From assembly GCF_025790165.1 (NCBI RefSeq), contig NZ_CP094970.1, positions 744,001 through 808,000 of the forward strand: DNA of 64,000 bases, written 5' to 3'. The notes below the pieces were generated by a model. That model saw nothing but the letters and a program-made list of their open reading frames with translations. It searched no databases and had not been told where the DNA came from. The translations under genes were made by a program, and so were the position numbers. Shown here piece after piece: positions 35,100 to 44,181 of the stretch (position 1 is its first letter; each line of letters starts with the position of its first letter). The DNA comes from Solicola gregarius. GTDB taxonomy: Bacteria > Actinomycetota > Actinomycetes > Propionibacteriales > Nocardioidaceae.

Positions 35100-35630
35100 A
35101 TGACCTACCTCCGCAAGGCGTGGCGCGCCATCGATGCGATCTTCGAGGCGTGGGGCCTCCTCTGCCTGGTCGGCGTGGTCTTCGTCGTGCTGTGGCAGGT
35201 GGTCTCGCGCGAGCTGTTCGGCACGACGCCCACCTGGAGCGAGGAGACGTCGAGGATCCTGCTGATCTGGATCGGCTTCCTGTCCGCCGCGATCGGGTTC
35301 CGCGAGGGTGCACACATCGCGATCAGCTTCGTCGTCGACCGACTCCCCGATATCCTGCGCCAGATCCTCCACTACGCCGTCCTGGCAACGATCCTGGCGC
35401 TCGGGCTCTACCTCACCGTCCAGGGCGCCCAGTTCACCGCGGACACCCAGAACGCCACGCTTCCCGGGACCGGCCTGCCGCGCAGCGCGCTCTACGTGAT
35501 GATGCCGGTCGCAGGCGTGATGATCTGCCTCTACTCCGCGCTGCAGGCGGCAGGCGTGCCGACGCAACGGTTCTCCAGCACCCAGGTCGAAGCAGAGCCG
35601 CAGCCGCCACGCGAATCAGATGCAGAGTGA
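35100..35630 (+). CDS. dctQ: TRAP transporter small membrane subunit
   Basis: A 176-residue protein with four hydrophobic segments (about 18-38, 55-75, 95-115, 135-155). ‘VVLWQVVSRELFGTTPTWSEE’ is the DctQ signature linking helix 1 and the cytoplasmic loop. It pairs with the large subunit at 35643 and the receptor at 36959. Its neighbours indicate a hexuronate substrate. Confidence 0.9.
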   Translation: MTYLRKAWRAIDAIFEAWGLLCLVGVVFVVLWQVVSRELFGTTPTWSEETSRILLIWIGFLSAAIGFREGAHIAISFVVDRLPDILRQILHYAVLATILALGLYLTVQGAQFTADTQNATLPGTGLPRSALYVMMPVAGVMICLYSALQAAGVPTQRFSSTQVEAEPQPPRESDAE

Positions 35631-35642
35631 GTGGGAGCACCA

Positions 35643-36938
35643 GTGCCAGTTGATCACGTCGCCATCGCGCTCCTCATCGGGAGCTTCGCGGGTCTGCTGG
35701 TGTTACGCGTACCCGTCGCGCTCGCGCTGGTCCTGTCGACGATCATCGAGGCGTCGTACCTCGGCATTCCGCTGACGATCGTCGGCCAGCGGATGGTGGC
35801 CGGCCTCGATGTGTTCGCCTTGCTTGCGATCCCGTTCTTCATCCTGGGCGGCGAGATCATGAGCGCGGGCGGGATCTCGAATCGGCTGATTGCGCTCGCC
35901 AGCATCTTCGTCGGCTGGCTGCGGGGCGGCCTGGGCATGATCAACGTCGGTGCGAGTACCTTCTTCGGCGCGCTGTCCGGCTCATCGGTCGCGGACGTCT
36001 CGGCAATCGGCTCGGTGACGATCCCGATGATGAAGCAGAAGGGGTACGACACCGACTATGCCGTCGGCCTGACGATCTCGGGCGCCGCGCAAGCCGTCAT
36101 GATCCCACCCAGCCACAACCTGGTCATCTACTCGATGGCGGCGGGTGGCGTCTCCGTCGGCGCCCTCTTCACGGCCGGCATCGTGCCCGGGCTGCTGTTG
36201 GGTGCCGCGCTGATGGTGCTGGCGTATGCCATCGCGGTGCGCCGCGGATACCCCGCAGAGCGTACGGTCACGTTGGCGGAGGTCCCGCGGATCGTCGGCG
36301 AGGGTCTGCTCGCCCTGTTCATGCCGGTCATCATCCTCGGCGGCATCCTGTCCGGCATCTTCACGGCGACGGAGTCGGCAGCGGTCGGCTGCGTCTACGC
36401 ATTCGTTCTCACGTTCTTCGTCTACCGCGACATCCCGCTGTCAAAGATCCTGCCGATCCTGCAGCGTACGTTCCGCACCCTCGGCGTCGTGCTCTTCATC
36501 ATCGCGGCGGCCAGCGCGTTCGGCTACTTCCTCGCGTACCTGCAGGTGCCGACGCTGATCACCGACTGGCTGCTGCAGGTCTCGGACAGCAAGTTCGTCG
36601 TACTGCTGCTGATCAACATCCTGCTCCTCGCTCTAGGCGCCGTGATGGACATGGCGCCACTGATCCTGATCATGACGCCGATCCTGCTGCCCGTCACCTC
36701 CGCACTCGGCATGGACCCGGTGCAGTTCGGAATCATGCTCCTGCTGAACCTGTCCATCGGCCTCATCACGCCACCGGTCGGCAACGTCTTGTTCGTCGGC
36801 TGCGCCATCGGCGGCATCTCGATCGAGAAGATGACGCGGAGCCTGGGGCTGTTCCTGTTGCCGATGATCGTCGTCTTGTTGTTGATCACCTTCGTGCCGT
36901 CGTTGTCTCTCGCACTCCCCGGAGCGTTGGGACAGTAG
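35643..36938 (+). CDS. dctM: TRAP transporter large permease subunit
   Basis: A 431-residue permease with about 12 hydrophobic segments and the DctM blocks ‘LAIPFFILGGEIMSAGGIS’, ‘FFGALSGSSVADVSAIGSV’ and ‘IPPSHNLVIYS’. It drives Na+-coupled uptake of the acid delivered by DctP. GTG at 35643 follows GGGAG by five bases and is preferred to the GTG at 35631, which directly follows the dctQ stop. Confidence 0.93.
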   Translation: MPVDHVAIALLIGSFAGLLVLRVPVALALVLSTIIEASYLGIPLTIVGQRMVAGLDVFALLAIPFFILGGEIMSAGGISNRLIALASIFVGWLRGGLGMINVGASTFFGALSGSSVADVSAIGSVTIPMMKQKGYDTDYAVGLTISGAAQAVMIPPSHNLVIYSMAAGGVSVGALFTAGIVPGLLLGAALMVLAYAIAVRRGYPAERTVTLAEVPRIVGEGLLALFMPVIILGGILSGIFTATESAAVGCVYAFVLTFFVYRDIPLSKILPILQRTFRTLGVVLFIIAAASAFGYFLAYLQVPTLITDWLLQVSDSKFVVLLLINILLLALGAVMDMAPLILIMTPILLPVTSALGMDPVQFGIMLLLNLSIGLITPPVGNVLFVGCAIGGISIEKMTRSLGLFLLPMIVVLLLITFVPSLSLALPGALGQ

Positions 36939-36958
36939 CCAGATCGGAAGGAAAACCA

Positions 36959-38002
36959 ATGCCATCGAAATCCACCCTCTATCGACCGATCAGCCGACGA
37001 AGCATCCTCAAGGCCGGTGCCATCACCGCCGCCGCCGCACCCTTCGCACTGTCGGCGTGCGGAGGCGGCGGGTCCGGCGGGTCCGGCGGCTCCGAGCTGA
37101 GCTTCCGGTTGGCGGAGACCCATCCGGACGACTACCCCACCACCCTTGGCGACAAGCGCTTCGCGGACCTGGTGAAGGAGCGTAGCGACGGTCGGATCTC
37201 GATCGAGGTGTTCGCGAACGCCCAGCTTGGCGAGGAGTCCTCAGTCATCGAGCAGGTACAGATGGGCTCGATCGAGATGACCCGCGTGAGCTCGGCCCCG
37301 ATGTCGGAGTTCGCCGTCGGCATGGGGCTGTTCGGGCTGCCGTACATCTTCGACGACTCCGACCACCTGTGGCGGTTCCTCGACGACGACTCCGGCAAGC
37401 AGCTCCTCGGTGAGCTCGACGACGAGGGTTTCCACGGCCTGTGCTACTTCGACCCCGGCGCCCGGAGCTTCTACGCTTCCGGCGATCCGATCGAGTCCGT
37501 CGACGACGTCAAGGGCCGGAAGTTCCGCGTACAGGAGTCCGAGGTCATCGTCGACTTCATCAAGGCGCTCGGTGGATCGCCCACGCCGATGGACTACGGC
37601 GAGGTCTACAGTGCGCTGCAGAGCGGCCTGATCGACGGTGCGGAGAACAACGAGCCGAGCTACTACTCCGCCTCGCACTACGAGGTCGCCAAGAACCTCA
37701 CACTGGACGAGCACATGCGGGTGGCCGAGATCCTGATCGTCAACAGCGACACCTGGAACGGCCTCGGCGACGACGACAAGGACCTGCTGTCGAAGGCGGC
37801 TCAGGACGCCGTGCCGTACCAGCGCAAGAAGTGGGACGCGCAGGTCGCCACCGACACGCAGAAGCTGCGCGACGAGGGCGTCAACATCATCGAGGTCGAC
37901 GACATCACCCCGTGGCGGGACGCGACGGCGTCAGTGATCGAGAAGTACCGCGGCGACTACGCCGAGTACCTCGACAGCATCGAATCACTGCGGCAGGCGT
38001 AG
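36959..38002 (+). CDS. dctP: TRAP transporter solute-binding protein (lipoprotein, Tat-type signal)
   Basis: A 347-residue receptor. The signal ‘PISRRSILKAGAITAAAA’ has a twin-arginine motif and is followed by a lipobox ending in Cys at about 34, then a Gly/Ser linker. The binding domain has DctP hallmarks: ‘FANAQLGEESSVIEQVQMGS’ and the ligand-carboxylate Arg in ‘VKGRKFRVQES’. It would deliver a uronate to DctQM. GGAAGGA precedes the ATG. Tat export of a lipoprotein implies folding with ligand or cofactor before export. Confidence 0.92.
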   Translation: MPSKSTLYRPISRRSILKAGAITAAAAPFALSACGGGGSGGSGGSELSFRLAETHPDDYPTTLGDKRFADLVKERSDGRISIEVFANAQLGEESSVIEQVQMGSIEMTRVSSAPMSEFAVGMGLFGLPYIFDDSDHLWRFLDDDSGKQLLGELDDEGFHGLCYFDPGARSFYASGDPIESVDDVKGRKFRVQESEVIVDFIKALGGSPTPMDYGEVYSALQSGLIDGAENNEPSYYSASHYEVAKNLTLDEHMRVAEILIVNSDTWNGLGDDDKDLLSKAAQDAVPYQRKKWDAQVATDTQKLRDEGVNIIEVDDITPWRDATASVIEKYRGDYAEYLDSIESLRQA

Positions 38003-38821
38003 ATGGCCGAGACAGTCCTCGTCACCGGCGCCAGCGGCGGCCTCGGCCGGCTGATGCGCCCTCGCCTCGCCACCGAGGGCAGGACGCTGCGGCTGCTCGA
38101 CGTCGTCGCGCCCGAGCCTCCTGGCGACGATGAGTCGGTGCAGATCGTCACCGCATCGGTCACCGACCCGGCCGCCATGCGCGCGGCCTGCGAGGGCGCC
38201 GACGCGATCATCCACCTCGGCGGAGTCAGCGTCGAGGGACCGTGGTCCGACATCCTCGCGAACAACATCGACGGCACACGGGTCCTCCTCGAGGCGGCCC
38301 GCGATGCCGGCGTACGACGCGTCGTCCTCGCCTCCAGCAACCACGCCGTGGGGTTCTACGACCGCGACGCGGCGCCGGAGGGTGGCCTCCCGGCCGAGGT
38401 CGTACCCCGCCCGGACACGTACTACGGCGTCAGCAAGGTCGCGCTCGAGGCGCTCGGCAGCCTGTTCCACTCCCGGTACGGGATCGACGTGACCTGTCTG
38501 CGGATCGGGTCCTGCTTCGAGAAGCCGTGGGACCCACGGTCGCTGTGGACCTGGATGTCACCTGACGACGGGGCACGGCTGTTCGAGGCCTGCCTGGCCA
38601 CACCGGAGCCCGGCTTCCGCGTCGTGTGGGGCATCTCGAACAACACCCGCAACTGGTGGTCGCCGAAGGCCGGCGAAGCGATCGGCTACCACCCGCAGGA
38701 CGACTCGGAGGTGTACGCGGACGAGATCATGGCTGCCTACACCGGCGACCTCGACGTACCCGAGCAACGCCTCGCGGGAGGGAAGTTCAGCACCGGGGTG
38801 CTCGGTGCCCGCCAGACCTGA
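38003..38821 (+). CDS. udh: Uronate dehydrogenase (NAD-dependent epimerase/dehydratase family)
   Basis: A 272-residue extended-type SDR. ‘VTGASGGLGRLM’ binds NAD, ‘VVLASSNHAVGFYDRD’ is characteristic of uronate dehydrogenases, and Tyr-x3-Lys appears in ‘TYYGVSKVALE’. It oxidises galacturonate or glucuronate to the aldaro-lactone, the first step of the oxidative route whose later step is KdgD. The ATG directly follows the dctP stop. It ends the operon. Confidence 0.92.
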   Translation: MAETVLVTGASGGLGRLMRPRLATEGRTLRLLDVVAPEPPGDDESVQIVTASVTDPAAMRAACEGADAIIHLGGVSVEGPWSDILANNIDGTRVLLEAARDAGVRRVVLASSNHAVGFYDRDAAPEGGLPAEVVPRPDTYYGVSKVALEALGSLFHSRYGIDVTCLRIGSCFEKPWDPRSLWTWMSPDDGARLFEACLATPEPGFRVVWGISNNTRNWWSPKAGEAIGYHPQDDSEVYADEIMAAYTGDLDVPEQRLAGGKFSTGVLGARQT

Positions 38822-38851
38822 CGATCGGGCACGCACCCGCGGGCGAGCCGC

Positions 38852-39640
38852 TCAGCGCTTCCAGACGTACCCCGTCGTCGTGGACACCTTGACCAGACCC
38901 GATCGCTCGAGGATCGGGCGGGAGAACTCGGTCGAGTCGCTGTTGATCAGCGTCTTTCCGTACGCGAGCGCGGCGCGCGCACGAGCGGATGTCATCGCGC
39001 GATAGATGCCCCGACCACGCCACTCGGGGCGCGTCGCGCCGCCCCAGATGCCGGCGAAGTCGGTGCCGGTCACCGGCTCGAGCCGCCCCGCGCTGACCAT
39101 TCGGCCGTCGACCTCGGCGACCCACAGCTCCATCGCGTCTCCGCGGGAGAGCCTCCGCAACACCCCGTCGGCGATCTCGTCGGCAAGCGAGTCGCCGAAC
39201 ACCTCGCCCTGCATCGCGGTCATCGCTCGTACGTCGGCCTCCTCGGTGACGCGACGCATTGTCACACCTTCGGGCAACGCAACCTCGACCGCGAGCGCTT
39301 TCGCCTCTCCGATCATGATCGACTCGGTCTCTTCCGCCATGAATCCGCTGCCTGTCAACGCCTCGTACAGGCCGGGAGCGTGATCGTGCCCCCGAGACTT
39401 CCACTCGACCCGACGGATCTCGGGATCGGCGCGGTAGTGGCCCAGCGCGGCGCTGACGAGTTCACGGATCGCATCGGCATCGGCGCCGCCGAGGTCGCGG
39501 TAGCTGATGAAGCCGCGCCCGCCGGCGAACGTGGCGAGGTGCAATGGTCCGTGCCGGGCGGTCTCGAGCGCGCCGGGCGTCTCCGCATCGGTCCGGAGCT
39601 GCTCGTCGTACGCCTCGAGGAAATGCTGTGGATCGGTCAC
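38852..39640 (-). CDS. GNAT N-acetyltransferase, two-domain
   Basis: A 262-residue protein: residues about 1-115 form a degenerate GNAT-like half, and 120-262 carry the active half with ‘IWGGATRPEWRGRGIYRAMTS’ (acetyl-CoA loop). ‘TEFSRPILERSGLVKVSTTTGYVW’ at the end resembles other standalone actinobacterial GNATs. GTG start at 39640. Substrate unknown. It is convergent with udh. Confidence 0.8.
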   Translation of the reverse strand: MTDPQHFLEAYDEQLRTDAETPGALETARHGPLHLATFAGGRGFISYRDLGGADADAIRELVSAALGHYRADPEIRRVEWKSRGHDHAPGLYEALTGSGFMAEETESIMIGEAKALAVEVALPEGVTMRRVTEEADVRAMTAMQGEVFGDSLADEIADGVLRRLSRGDAMELWVAEVDGRMVSAGRLEPVTGTDFAGIWGGATRPEWRGRGIYRAMTSARARAALAYGKTLINSDSTEFSRPILERSGLVKVSTTTGYVWKR

Positions 39641-39693
39641 GCGAGAACAGTGCGGTACGAACCGCCGCGCGGCAACTGGTTTTCATCGGTCCC

Positions 39694-40695
39694 TCAGCTC
39701 GCCTCGCGGTAGACGAAGTCCTCGAGCGACACGGTGATCTCGTCGCGGTTGTCGCGATTCCGCAGGCAGTACGACGTCGGGTACCAGCCGGACTCCTGCC
39801 ACGCGTCGGGCAGCTTGAAGGCGTGACAGCCGTCCTCGTCACCACCACCGCGGATCCCGTCGAGGGTCTCGTGAGTCACCATCGCCTCGTAGAACGTGAC
39901 CTCCCGGTTCCAGACACCGTAGATCCAGGTGTGGTCGAACCGCTCGCCGTTGAACTCCGGCGCGGTCGGGTCGACGAGGTGGTTCCCCATCGCCGGCTCG
40001 ACGGCGTCCAGGTCGGCGTAGTCGGGTGCCAGGTAACGGCCTTCCGGCAGGCGCTTGCCCAACTCGTAGTCGTCGCAGTTGACCAGCTGCGGGCACGGCC
40101 CGGGCCGGATCGCGGTCCGCTCGGCGTCGTCGTTGACATAGAAGTGCACGTCGAAGTGCGGCAGGTCGTACACGCCGAGCGGGATGTGGCCGTGTGGGTT
40201 CCAGTTGTTCAGGACATACGTGAAAGGCGAGTCCACCTCGCTGCGGAACCGTGGACCGAGGTCGAGCTGCGACTCGTAGCCGCCAGAGCACTCCTTCATC
40301 GGGTCCACCGTGCCGTCGTCGTTCTTGTCGAAACACCACTTGCCGTCGGTGGGTGGATCGTGGGGCAAGCCGTCGAGCGCATCGTCGGTCATGATCATCC
40401 CGACCGAGACAGGCCGGTCGCCGACCACCTGGCTGTACGCCGTGACCTCGCCGTTGCCGAGGTCGGCGCGTTCGCCGTACTCCGCACACGGCCCGCGGTA
40501 CGCCGGGGTGTGCTCGACCAGCCGGTCCACCGCCCTGCTCGGCAGTCGAAGGGTCACCTCCCACGCGGGCGACTGGATGGGGCTGGCGCAAACCAGCTCG
40601 GTCTCGGGTCCCGCCGTCGAGGTCGCGTGCGCCGCCGGCGCCGTCAGAGCGGCCGCGACGAGCGCAAGCAGGATCGCGGTACGTCGGATGTCCAT
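39694..40695 (-). CDS. Secreted DUF5602-type protein
   Basis: A 333-residue protein with a Sec signal peptide (about 1-25, ‘AILLALVAAALTAPAAHA’). The core ‘NWNPHGHIPLGVYDLPHFDVHFY’-like motif with three His and one Asp is the hallmark of the DUF5602/TTHB210 family, which binds metal in some structures; function is unknown. ATG at 40695 follows GGAGG. Confidence 0.8.
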   Translation of the reverse strand: MDIRRTAILLALVAAALTAPAAHATSTAGPETELVCASPIQSPAWEVTLRLPSRAVDRLVEHTPAYRGPCAEYGERADLGNGEVTAYSQVVGDRPVSVGMIMTDDALDGLPHDPPTDGKWCFDKNDDGTVDPMKECSGGYESQLDLGPRFRSEVDSPFTYVLNNWNPHGHIPLGVYDLPHFDVHFYVNDDAERTAIRPGPCPQLVNCDDYELGKRLPEGRYLAPDYADLDAVEPAMGNHLVDPTAPEFNGERFDHTWIYGVWNREVTFYEAMVTHETLDGIRGGGDEDGCHAFKLPDAWQESGWYPTSYCLRNRDNRDEITVSLEDFVYREAS

Positions 40696-41165
40696 GGTGT
40701 CCTCCGATGCGTGGGTACGTCGGAAGGCCAGCCTTGCTGCGACCGCTCTCAACTCGATCTCAATCCGCTGTCACGCGTCTCTGCACACGCCGAGGTAGAT
40801 CGCACGTCACCGCCAGCGCCGGACGACGCCCGCCGCGCCTTCGACGCCGACCTCCCGATCGGTGGCGGCCCCCACTCGAAGGCCTGATCCACCGACCCGC
40901 GGAAGGCACTCGATTACCGACCTCGTGCTGGACCACGCGGAGCTGCGCAACCGCTACTCGCGCTACTGCTTCGCGGTCGACTACGGCACCACCACCGACC
41001 TGCTCGACTGCTTCCTGCAGTTGCGCCCCGCCGACGCCGCGGTCCGAGTCGCCCCGTAGCGCTGCGGCGGCCGCGCTGCTCGGCATGGTCCAAGCGATGA
41101 CTCGCCACAGTACGTCTGTCGGGGCCGTCGTCTACGTTCGGACGACGGCAACCAAGGAGGCAGCG
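40696..41165. other. 470-bp intergenic stretch with a gene fragment
   Basis: Apart from the SnoaL-like fragment at 40913-41059 and the ribosome site of the next gene, no feature was seen. Confidence 0.5.
40913..41059 (+). pseudogene. SnoaL/NTF2-like protein fragment
   Basis: The frame reads ‘ITDLVLDHAELRNRYSRYCF’ then ‘AVDYGTTTDLLDCF’, the start of a SnoaL-like domain (helix 1 and the Tyr/Asp loop), then loses similarity and stops after about 49 residues; full domains need about 130. A GTG at 40862 could start it but has no ribosome site. Confidence 0.5.
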
Positions 41166-42020
41166 ATGACTGAGGCGCGTACGTACCCGGCGGGTGTGAC
41201 GTCCTGGACCGACGTAGAAGTCAGCGACGTCGAAGCGGCGAAGGAGTTCTACGGCGGGTTGTTCGGATGGACCTTCGCCGACGCGACGCCGCCAGGTGCG
41301 CCGTCGAGGTACGTGATCGCTCGGCTCGACGGGGAGGACGCGGCGGGCATCGCCGGGCCGACCGAACCAGGCAGCGGGCGTACGTCCGACGCGTCGTGGA
41401 ACACCTACGTCGCGACCGACGATGCGCGGGCAACGGTCGGACGCGTCGAGGCCGCGGGAGGTCGCGTCCTGTCGCCACCAACGGCTGCGGGAGAGGGTGG
41501 CATCGCAGCGGTGTGCACGGACGTCGCGGGTGTCGAGTTCCGTGTCTGGCAGGCCCGTCGCCGTCTCGGAGCGCAGATCACCAATGCCCCGGGCGCATGG
41601 AACTTCAGCGACCTCCATGCGGCAGACCCGGCCGCGTCCCGTGCCTTCTACGCCGACGTGTTCGGGTGGGAGTTCACCGACCTCGGGCTCGCGACCATGA
41701 TCGGCCGTCCCGGGTACGGCGACCACCTCGCGTCCACGATCGACCCCGGTATCCACGACCGTCAGGCCGCCGTCGACGCTCCTCCGGGATTCGCCGACGC
41801 GATCGCGTGGCTGGCTGCGGCCGAAGCCGGCGAGGCACCCCATTGGCACGTGACCTTCACCGTCGTCGACCGCGATCAGGCGGTCGCCGCCGCCGAACGG
41901 CTCGGCGGGACCGTACTCACGACCTCCGATACCGAATGGACCAAGGCCGCGACGATCCGCGATCCGCAAGGGGCGGCGTTCACCGCCAGCCAGTTCACGC
42001 CACCGGGCACCGATTCGTGA
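41166..42020 (+). CDS. Double-domain VOC (glyoxalase-like) protein
   Basis: A 284-residue protein made of two VOC modules (about 10-130 and 140-275): ‘DVEAAKEFYGGLFGWTFAD’ and ‘DPAASRAFYADVFGWEFTDL’ are the equivalent starts. This layout matches ‘27 kDa antigen CFP30B’-type proteins of actinobacteria, function unknown. ATG at 41166 follows AAGGAGG. Confidence 0.85.
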   Translation: MTEARTYPAGVTSWTDVEVSDVEAAKEFYGGLFGWTFADATPPGAPSRYVIARLDGEDAAGIAGPTEPGSGRTSDASWNTYVATDDARATVGRVEAAGGRVLSPPTAAGEGGIAAVCTDVAGVEFRVWQARRRLGAQITNAPGAWNFSDLHAADPAASRAFYADVFGWEFTDLGLATMIGRPGYGDHLASTIDPGIHDRQAAVDAPPGFADAIAWLAAAEAGEAPHWHVTFTVVDRDQAVAAAERLGGTVLTTSDTEWTKAATIRDPQGAAFTASQFTPPGTDS

Positions 42021-42033
42021 CGTGAAGGTTCAG

Positions 42034-42063
42034 ACGTTGAACCGGAACTCCACCACGTCACCG
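42034..42063. repeat. Left copy of the ychF 3'-end direct repeat
   Basis: 30 bases identical to 43044-43073 except for one position. On the minus strand they encode the YchF C-terminus ‘VVEFRFNV’ and then TGA. The 1,010-bp unit between the copies carries vapBC. Confidence 0.8.
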
Positions 42064-42215
42064 CAAGGAGAAGCGTCTGCCGTCATACGGCAGCCGTCCG
42101 GTGTGCACATTTCGCGCAATGCTGCGGGCGTCGCGGACGGCGCATACTGCGCCGCTGGCGCTCCGCCTCCTGCGTGATGGGCCGCCGAGCGTAACGTCGG
42201 GCCAGCCTCTCCGAG

Positions 42216-42614
42216 TCACGCCGACGGCGCGATCACGTCCAACCCAGCGGACCGGGCGGCGTCACCGAGCCTGTGGTCGTAGGTGAGGACGGCAGAGACG
42301 TCGAGACGCATCGCGGCCTCAAGATGCAGCGAGTCAAGGGTGCGCAGACGCTTCATAGGCAGGAAGCCGGCGCTGCGGTAGACGGCTCGGTCAAGGGCAG
42401 CGAGCGCGACGCCGTCGAGGACGCTCGTCACGTCGGCCTGATCGAGATCCTCCCGGACCGCGATACGACGCAGCTCAGTCTCCAGCAGATCGCTGGAGAC
42501 CAGTGTGGCCGGGGTCTTGTCGAGCCATTCCAGGAGAGCCGCGCTCTCCGGCTGATCGATCAACAATGCGCCAAGCGCCGAGGTGTCGACATAGATGACC
42601 GGACGTGAGGTCAC
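42216..42614 (-). CDS. vapC: VapC-type PIN-domain toxin
   Basis: A 132-residue PIN ribonuclease. ‘VIYVDTSALGALL’ holds the first acidic residue, Glu in ‘LLETELRRI’ the second, ‘LDSLHLEAAM’ the third and ‘VLTYDHRLGDAA’ the last, so the metal site is complete. It should cleave RNA when the antitoxin is lost. Its GTG overlaps the vapB stop (GTGA) and so confirms the corrected vapB frame. Confidence 0.9.
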   Translation of the reverse strand: MTSRPVIYVDTSALGALLIDQPESAALLEWLDKTPATLVSSDLLETELRRIAVREDLDQADVTSVLDGVALAALDRAVYRSAGFLPMKRLRTLDSLHLEAAMRLDVSAVLTYDHRLGDAARSAGLDVIAPSA

Positions 42615-42891
42615 AGCCGGTCGCCGCGCAAGTCGTCGAGGGTTACGGACAGACTCTGCTCCGTGGTCTTGCGCTCGATGGCCAGCGCCGCCCAGCCCCC
42701 TCCCGCCGCGCCGGGCGAGCGATCGTCAACGCGGGAGCCGGCGCGTCCAGTGGAACGATCCGGCCCACGGGCACCCCACTGTTGGTCAGGACAAAGGAGC
42801 GCCCCTCGCTCACGGCGCGAAGGACTCGACCAGACTCGTTGCGCAGCTCTCGCTGTGACAGGCTCTCCGCCGAAGGCTCAGTGACACTCAT
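42611..42891 (-). pseudogene. vapB: VapB-type antitoxin, apparent frameshift in a G run
   Basis: The first part (‘LSQRELRNESGRVLRAVSEG’ then ‘RSFVLTNSGVPVGRIVPLD’) is a Phd/YefM-like DNA-binding fold. As read, the frame leaves the true one in a G5 run near 42690 and ends at 42643 (82 residues). One more G restores ‘ALAIERKTTEQSLSVTLDDL’ and a TGA overlapping vapC, the toxin-neutralising tail. An intact toxin with a broken antitoxin is unlikely, so a sequencing error or programmed shift should be considered. Confidence 0.75.
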
Positions 42892-42897
42892 GGCTCC

Positions 42898-42913
42898 ATC
42901 GTAGCACGCGTGC
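42898..42913 (-). promoter_or_regulatory. vapBC leaderless promoter and operator palindrome
   Basis: TACGAT (complement of 42898-42903) lies six bases before the vapB ATG. Directly upstream stands GCACGCGTGC, a perfect 10-base palindrome (42904-42913), a likely autoregulation site. Confidence 0.55.
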
Positions 42914-43039
42914 GACACGCGGCGTTGGCATTCCGAACTGGGCGCAATTCCTCGTCCTGCGCAGCCATGAGCCGCCATGAGGTAACGCGAAGCGACCGTC
43001 CGCCTGGCGTTTGCTTCACGCGTCGGACCGGCCCGACCT

Positions 43040-44116
43040 CTATACGTTGAACCGGAACTCCACCACGTCGCCGTCGGCCATGACGTAGTCCTTGCCCTCC
43101 ATCCGTACCTTGCCCGCGGACTTGGCGGCGTTCATCGAGCCCGCCGCGACCAGGTCGTCGTACGAGACGATCTCGGCCTTGATGAAGCCCTTCTGGAAGT
43201 CGGTGTGGATGACGCCGGCCGCCTCGGGTGCGGTCGCACCGCGCTTGATCGTCCAGGCGCGTGCTTCCTTCGGGCCCGCCGTGAGGTACGTCTGCAGGCC
43301 GAGCGTCTCGAAGCCGACCCGGGCAAGGACGTCGAGACCCGGCTCGTCGATGCCCATCTCGGCGAGCATCTCGCGTGCCTCGTCGTCATCGCCGAGCTCG
43401 ACCAGCTCGGCCTCGAACTTCGCGTCCAGGAAGATCGCCTCCGCAGGTGCCACGACCTCGCGCATCTGCTTCTTGAGGTCGTCGTCGGCGAGCTCGTCGG
43501 CGTCGCAGTTGAACACGAACAGCTGCGGCTTCGCCGACAGCAGGTGCAGGTCTCGCAACGGTCCCCGATCCAGGCCGGCCGCGAACACGCCCTTGCCCGA
43601 CTCGAGCGTCGACTGCGCCTCGCGTACGGCATCGACCGTTGCCGTGAGGGACTTGTCCTTGCGGGAGTCCTTCTCCAGCTTCGGCAGGGCGTTCTCGATG
43701 GTCTGCAGGTCGGCGAGGATCATCTCGGTGTTGATCGTCTCGATGTCGTCGCCGGGCGACACCTTGCCGTCGACGTGGGTGACGTCGTCGTCGCGGAAGA
43801 CCCGCGTCACCTGGCAGATGGCGTCCGACTCGCGGATATGCGAGAGGAACTTGTTGCCGAGCCCTTCGCCCTCGGACGCCCCTCGTACGATGCCCGCGAT
43901 GTCGACGAACTGCACGGTCGCCGGCAGCACCTTCGCCGAGTCGAACATCGTCGCCAGCACACCGAGCCGGGAGTCGGGCACCCCGACGACACCAACGTTC
44001 GGCTCGATCGTCGCGAACGGGTAGTTCGCCGCGAGCACGTCGTTCTTCGTCAGGGCGTTGAAAAGGGTCGACTTGCCGGCATTGGGGAGGCCGACGATTC
44101 CGATGCTGAGAGCCAC
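43040..44116 (-). CDS. ychF: Redox-regulated ATPase/GTPase YchF (Obg family)
   Basis: A 358-residue P-loop protein. ‘GLPNAGKSTLFNALTKNDV’ is the G1 loop and ‘DIAGIVRGASEGEGLG’ G3, followed by the coiled-coil insertion (about 130-200) and a TGS domain with ‘VIHTDFQKGFIKAEIVSYDD’. YchF acts in ribosome or translation control and prefers ATP. GTG at 44116 is chosen because relatives start at this point (‘MALSIGIVGLP’). The 3' end is duplicated 1 kb away. Confidence 0.93.
   Translation of the reverse strand: MALSIGIVGLPNAGKSTLFNALTKNDVLAANYPFATIEPNVGVVGVPDSRLGVLATMFDSAKVLPATVQFVDIAGIVRGASEGEGLGNKFLSHIRESDAICQVTRVFRDDDVTHVDGKVSPGDDIETINTEMILADLQTIENALPKLEKDSRKDKSLTATVDAVREAQSTLESGKGVFAAGLDRGPLRDLHLLSAKPQLFVFNCDADELADDDLKKQMREVVAPAEAIFLDAKFEAELVELGDDDEAREMLAEMGIDEPGLDVLARVGFETLGLQTYLTAGPKEARAWTIKRGATAPEAAGVIHTDFQKGFIKAEIVSYDDLVAAGSMNAAKSAGKVRMEGKDYVMADGDVVEFRFNV
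43044..43073. repeat. Right copy of the ychF 3'-end direct repeat
   Basis: The last codons of the intact ychF gene; see 42034-42063. Confidence 0.8.
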
Positions 44117-44181
44117 GGGCGCCAAGCGTACGGCACGGCGCGTACACCCGGATTGTCAGTGGCGCGTGGGACAGTCGACAC

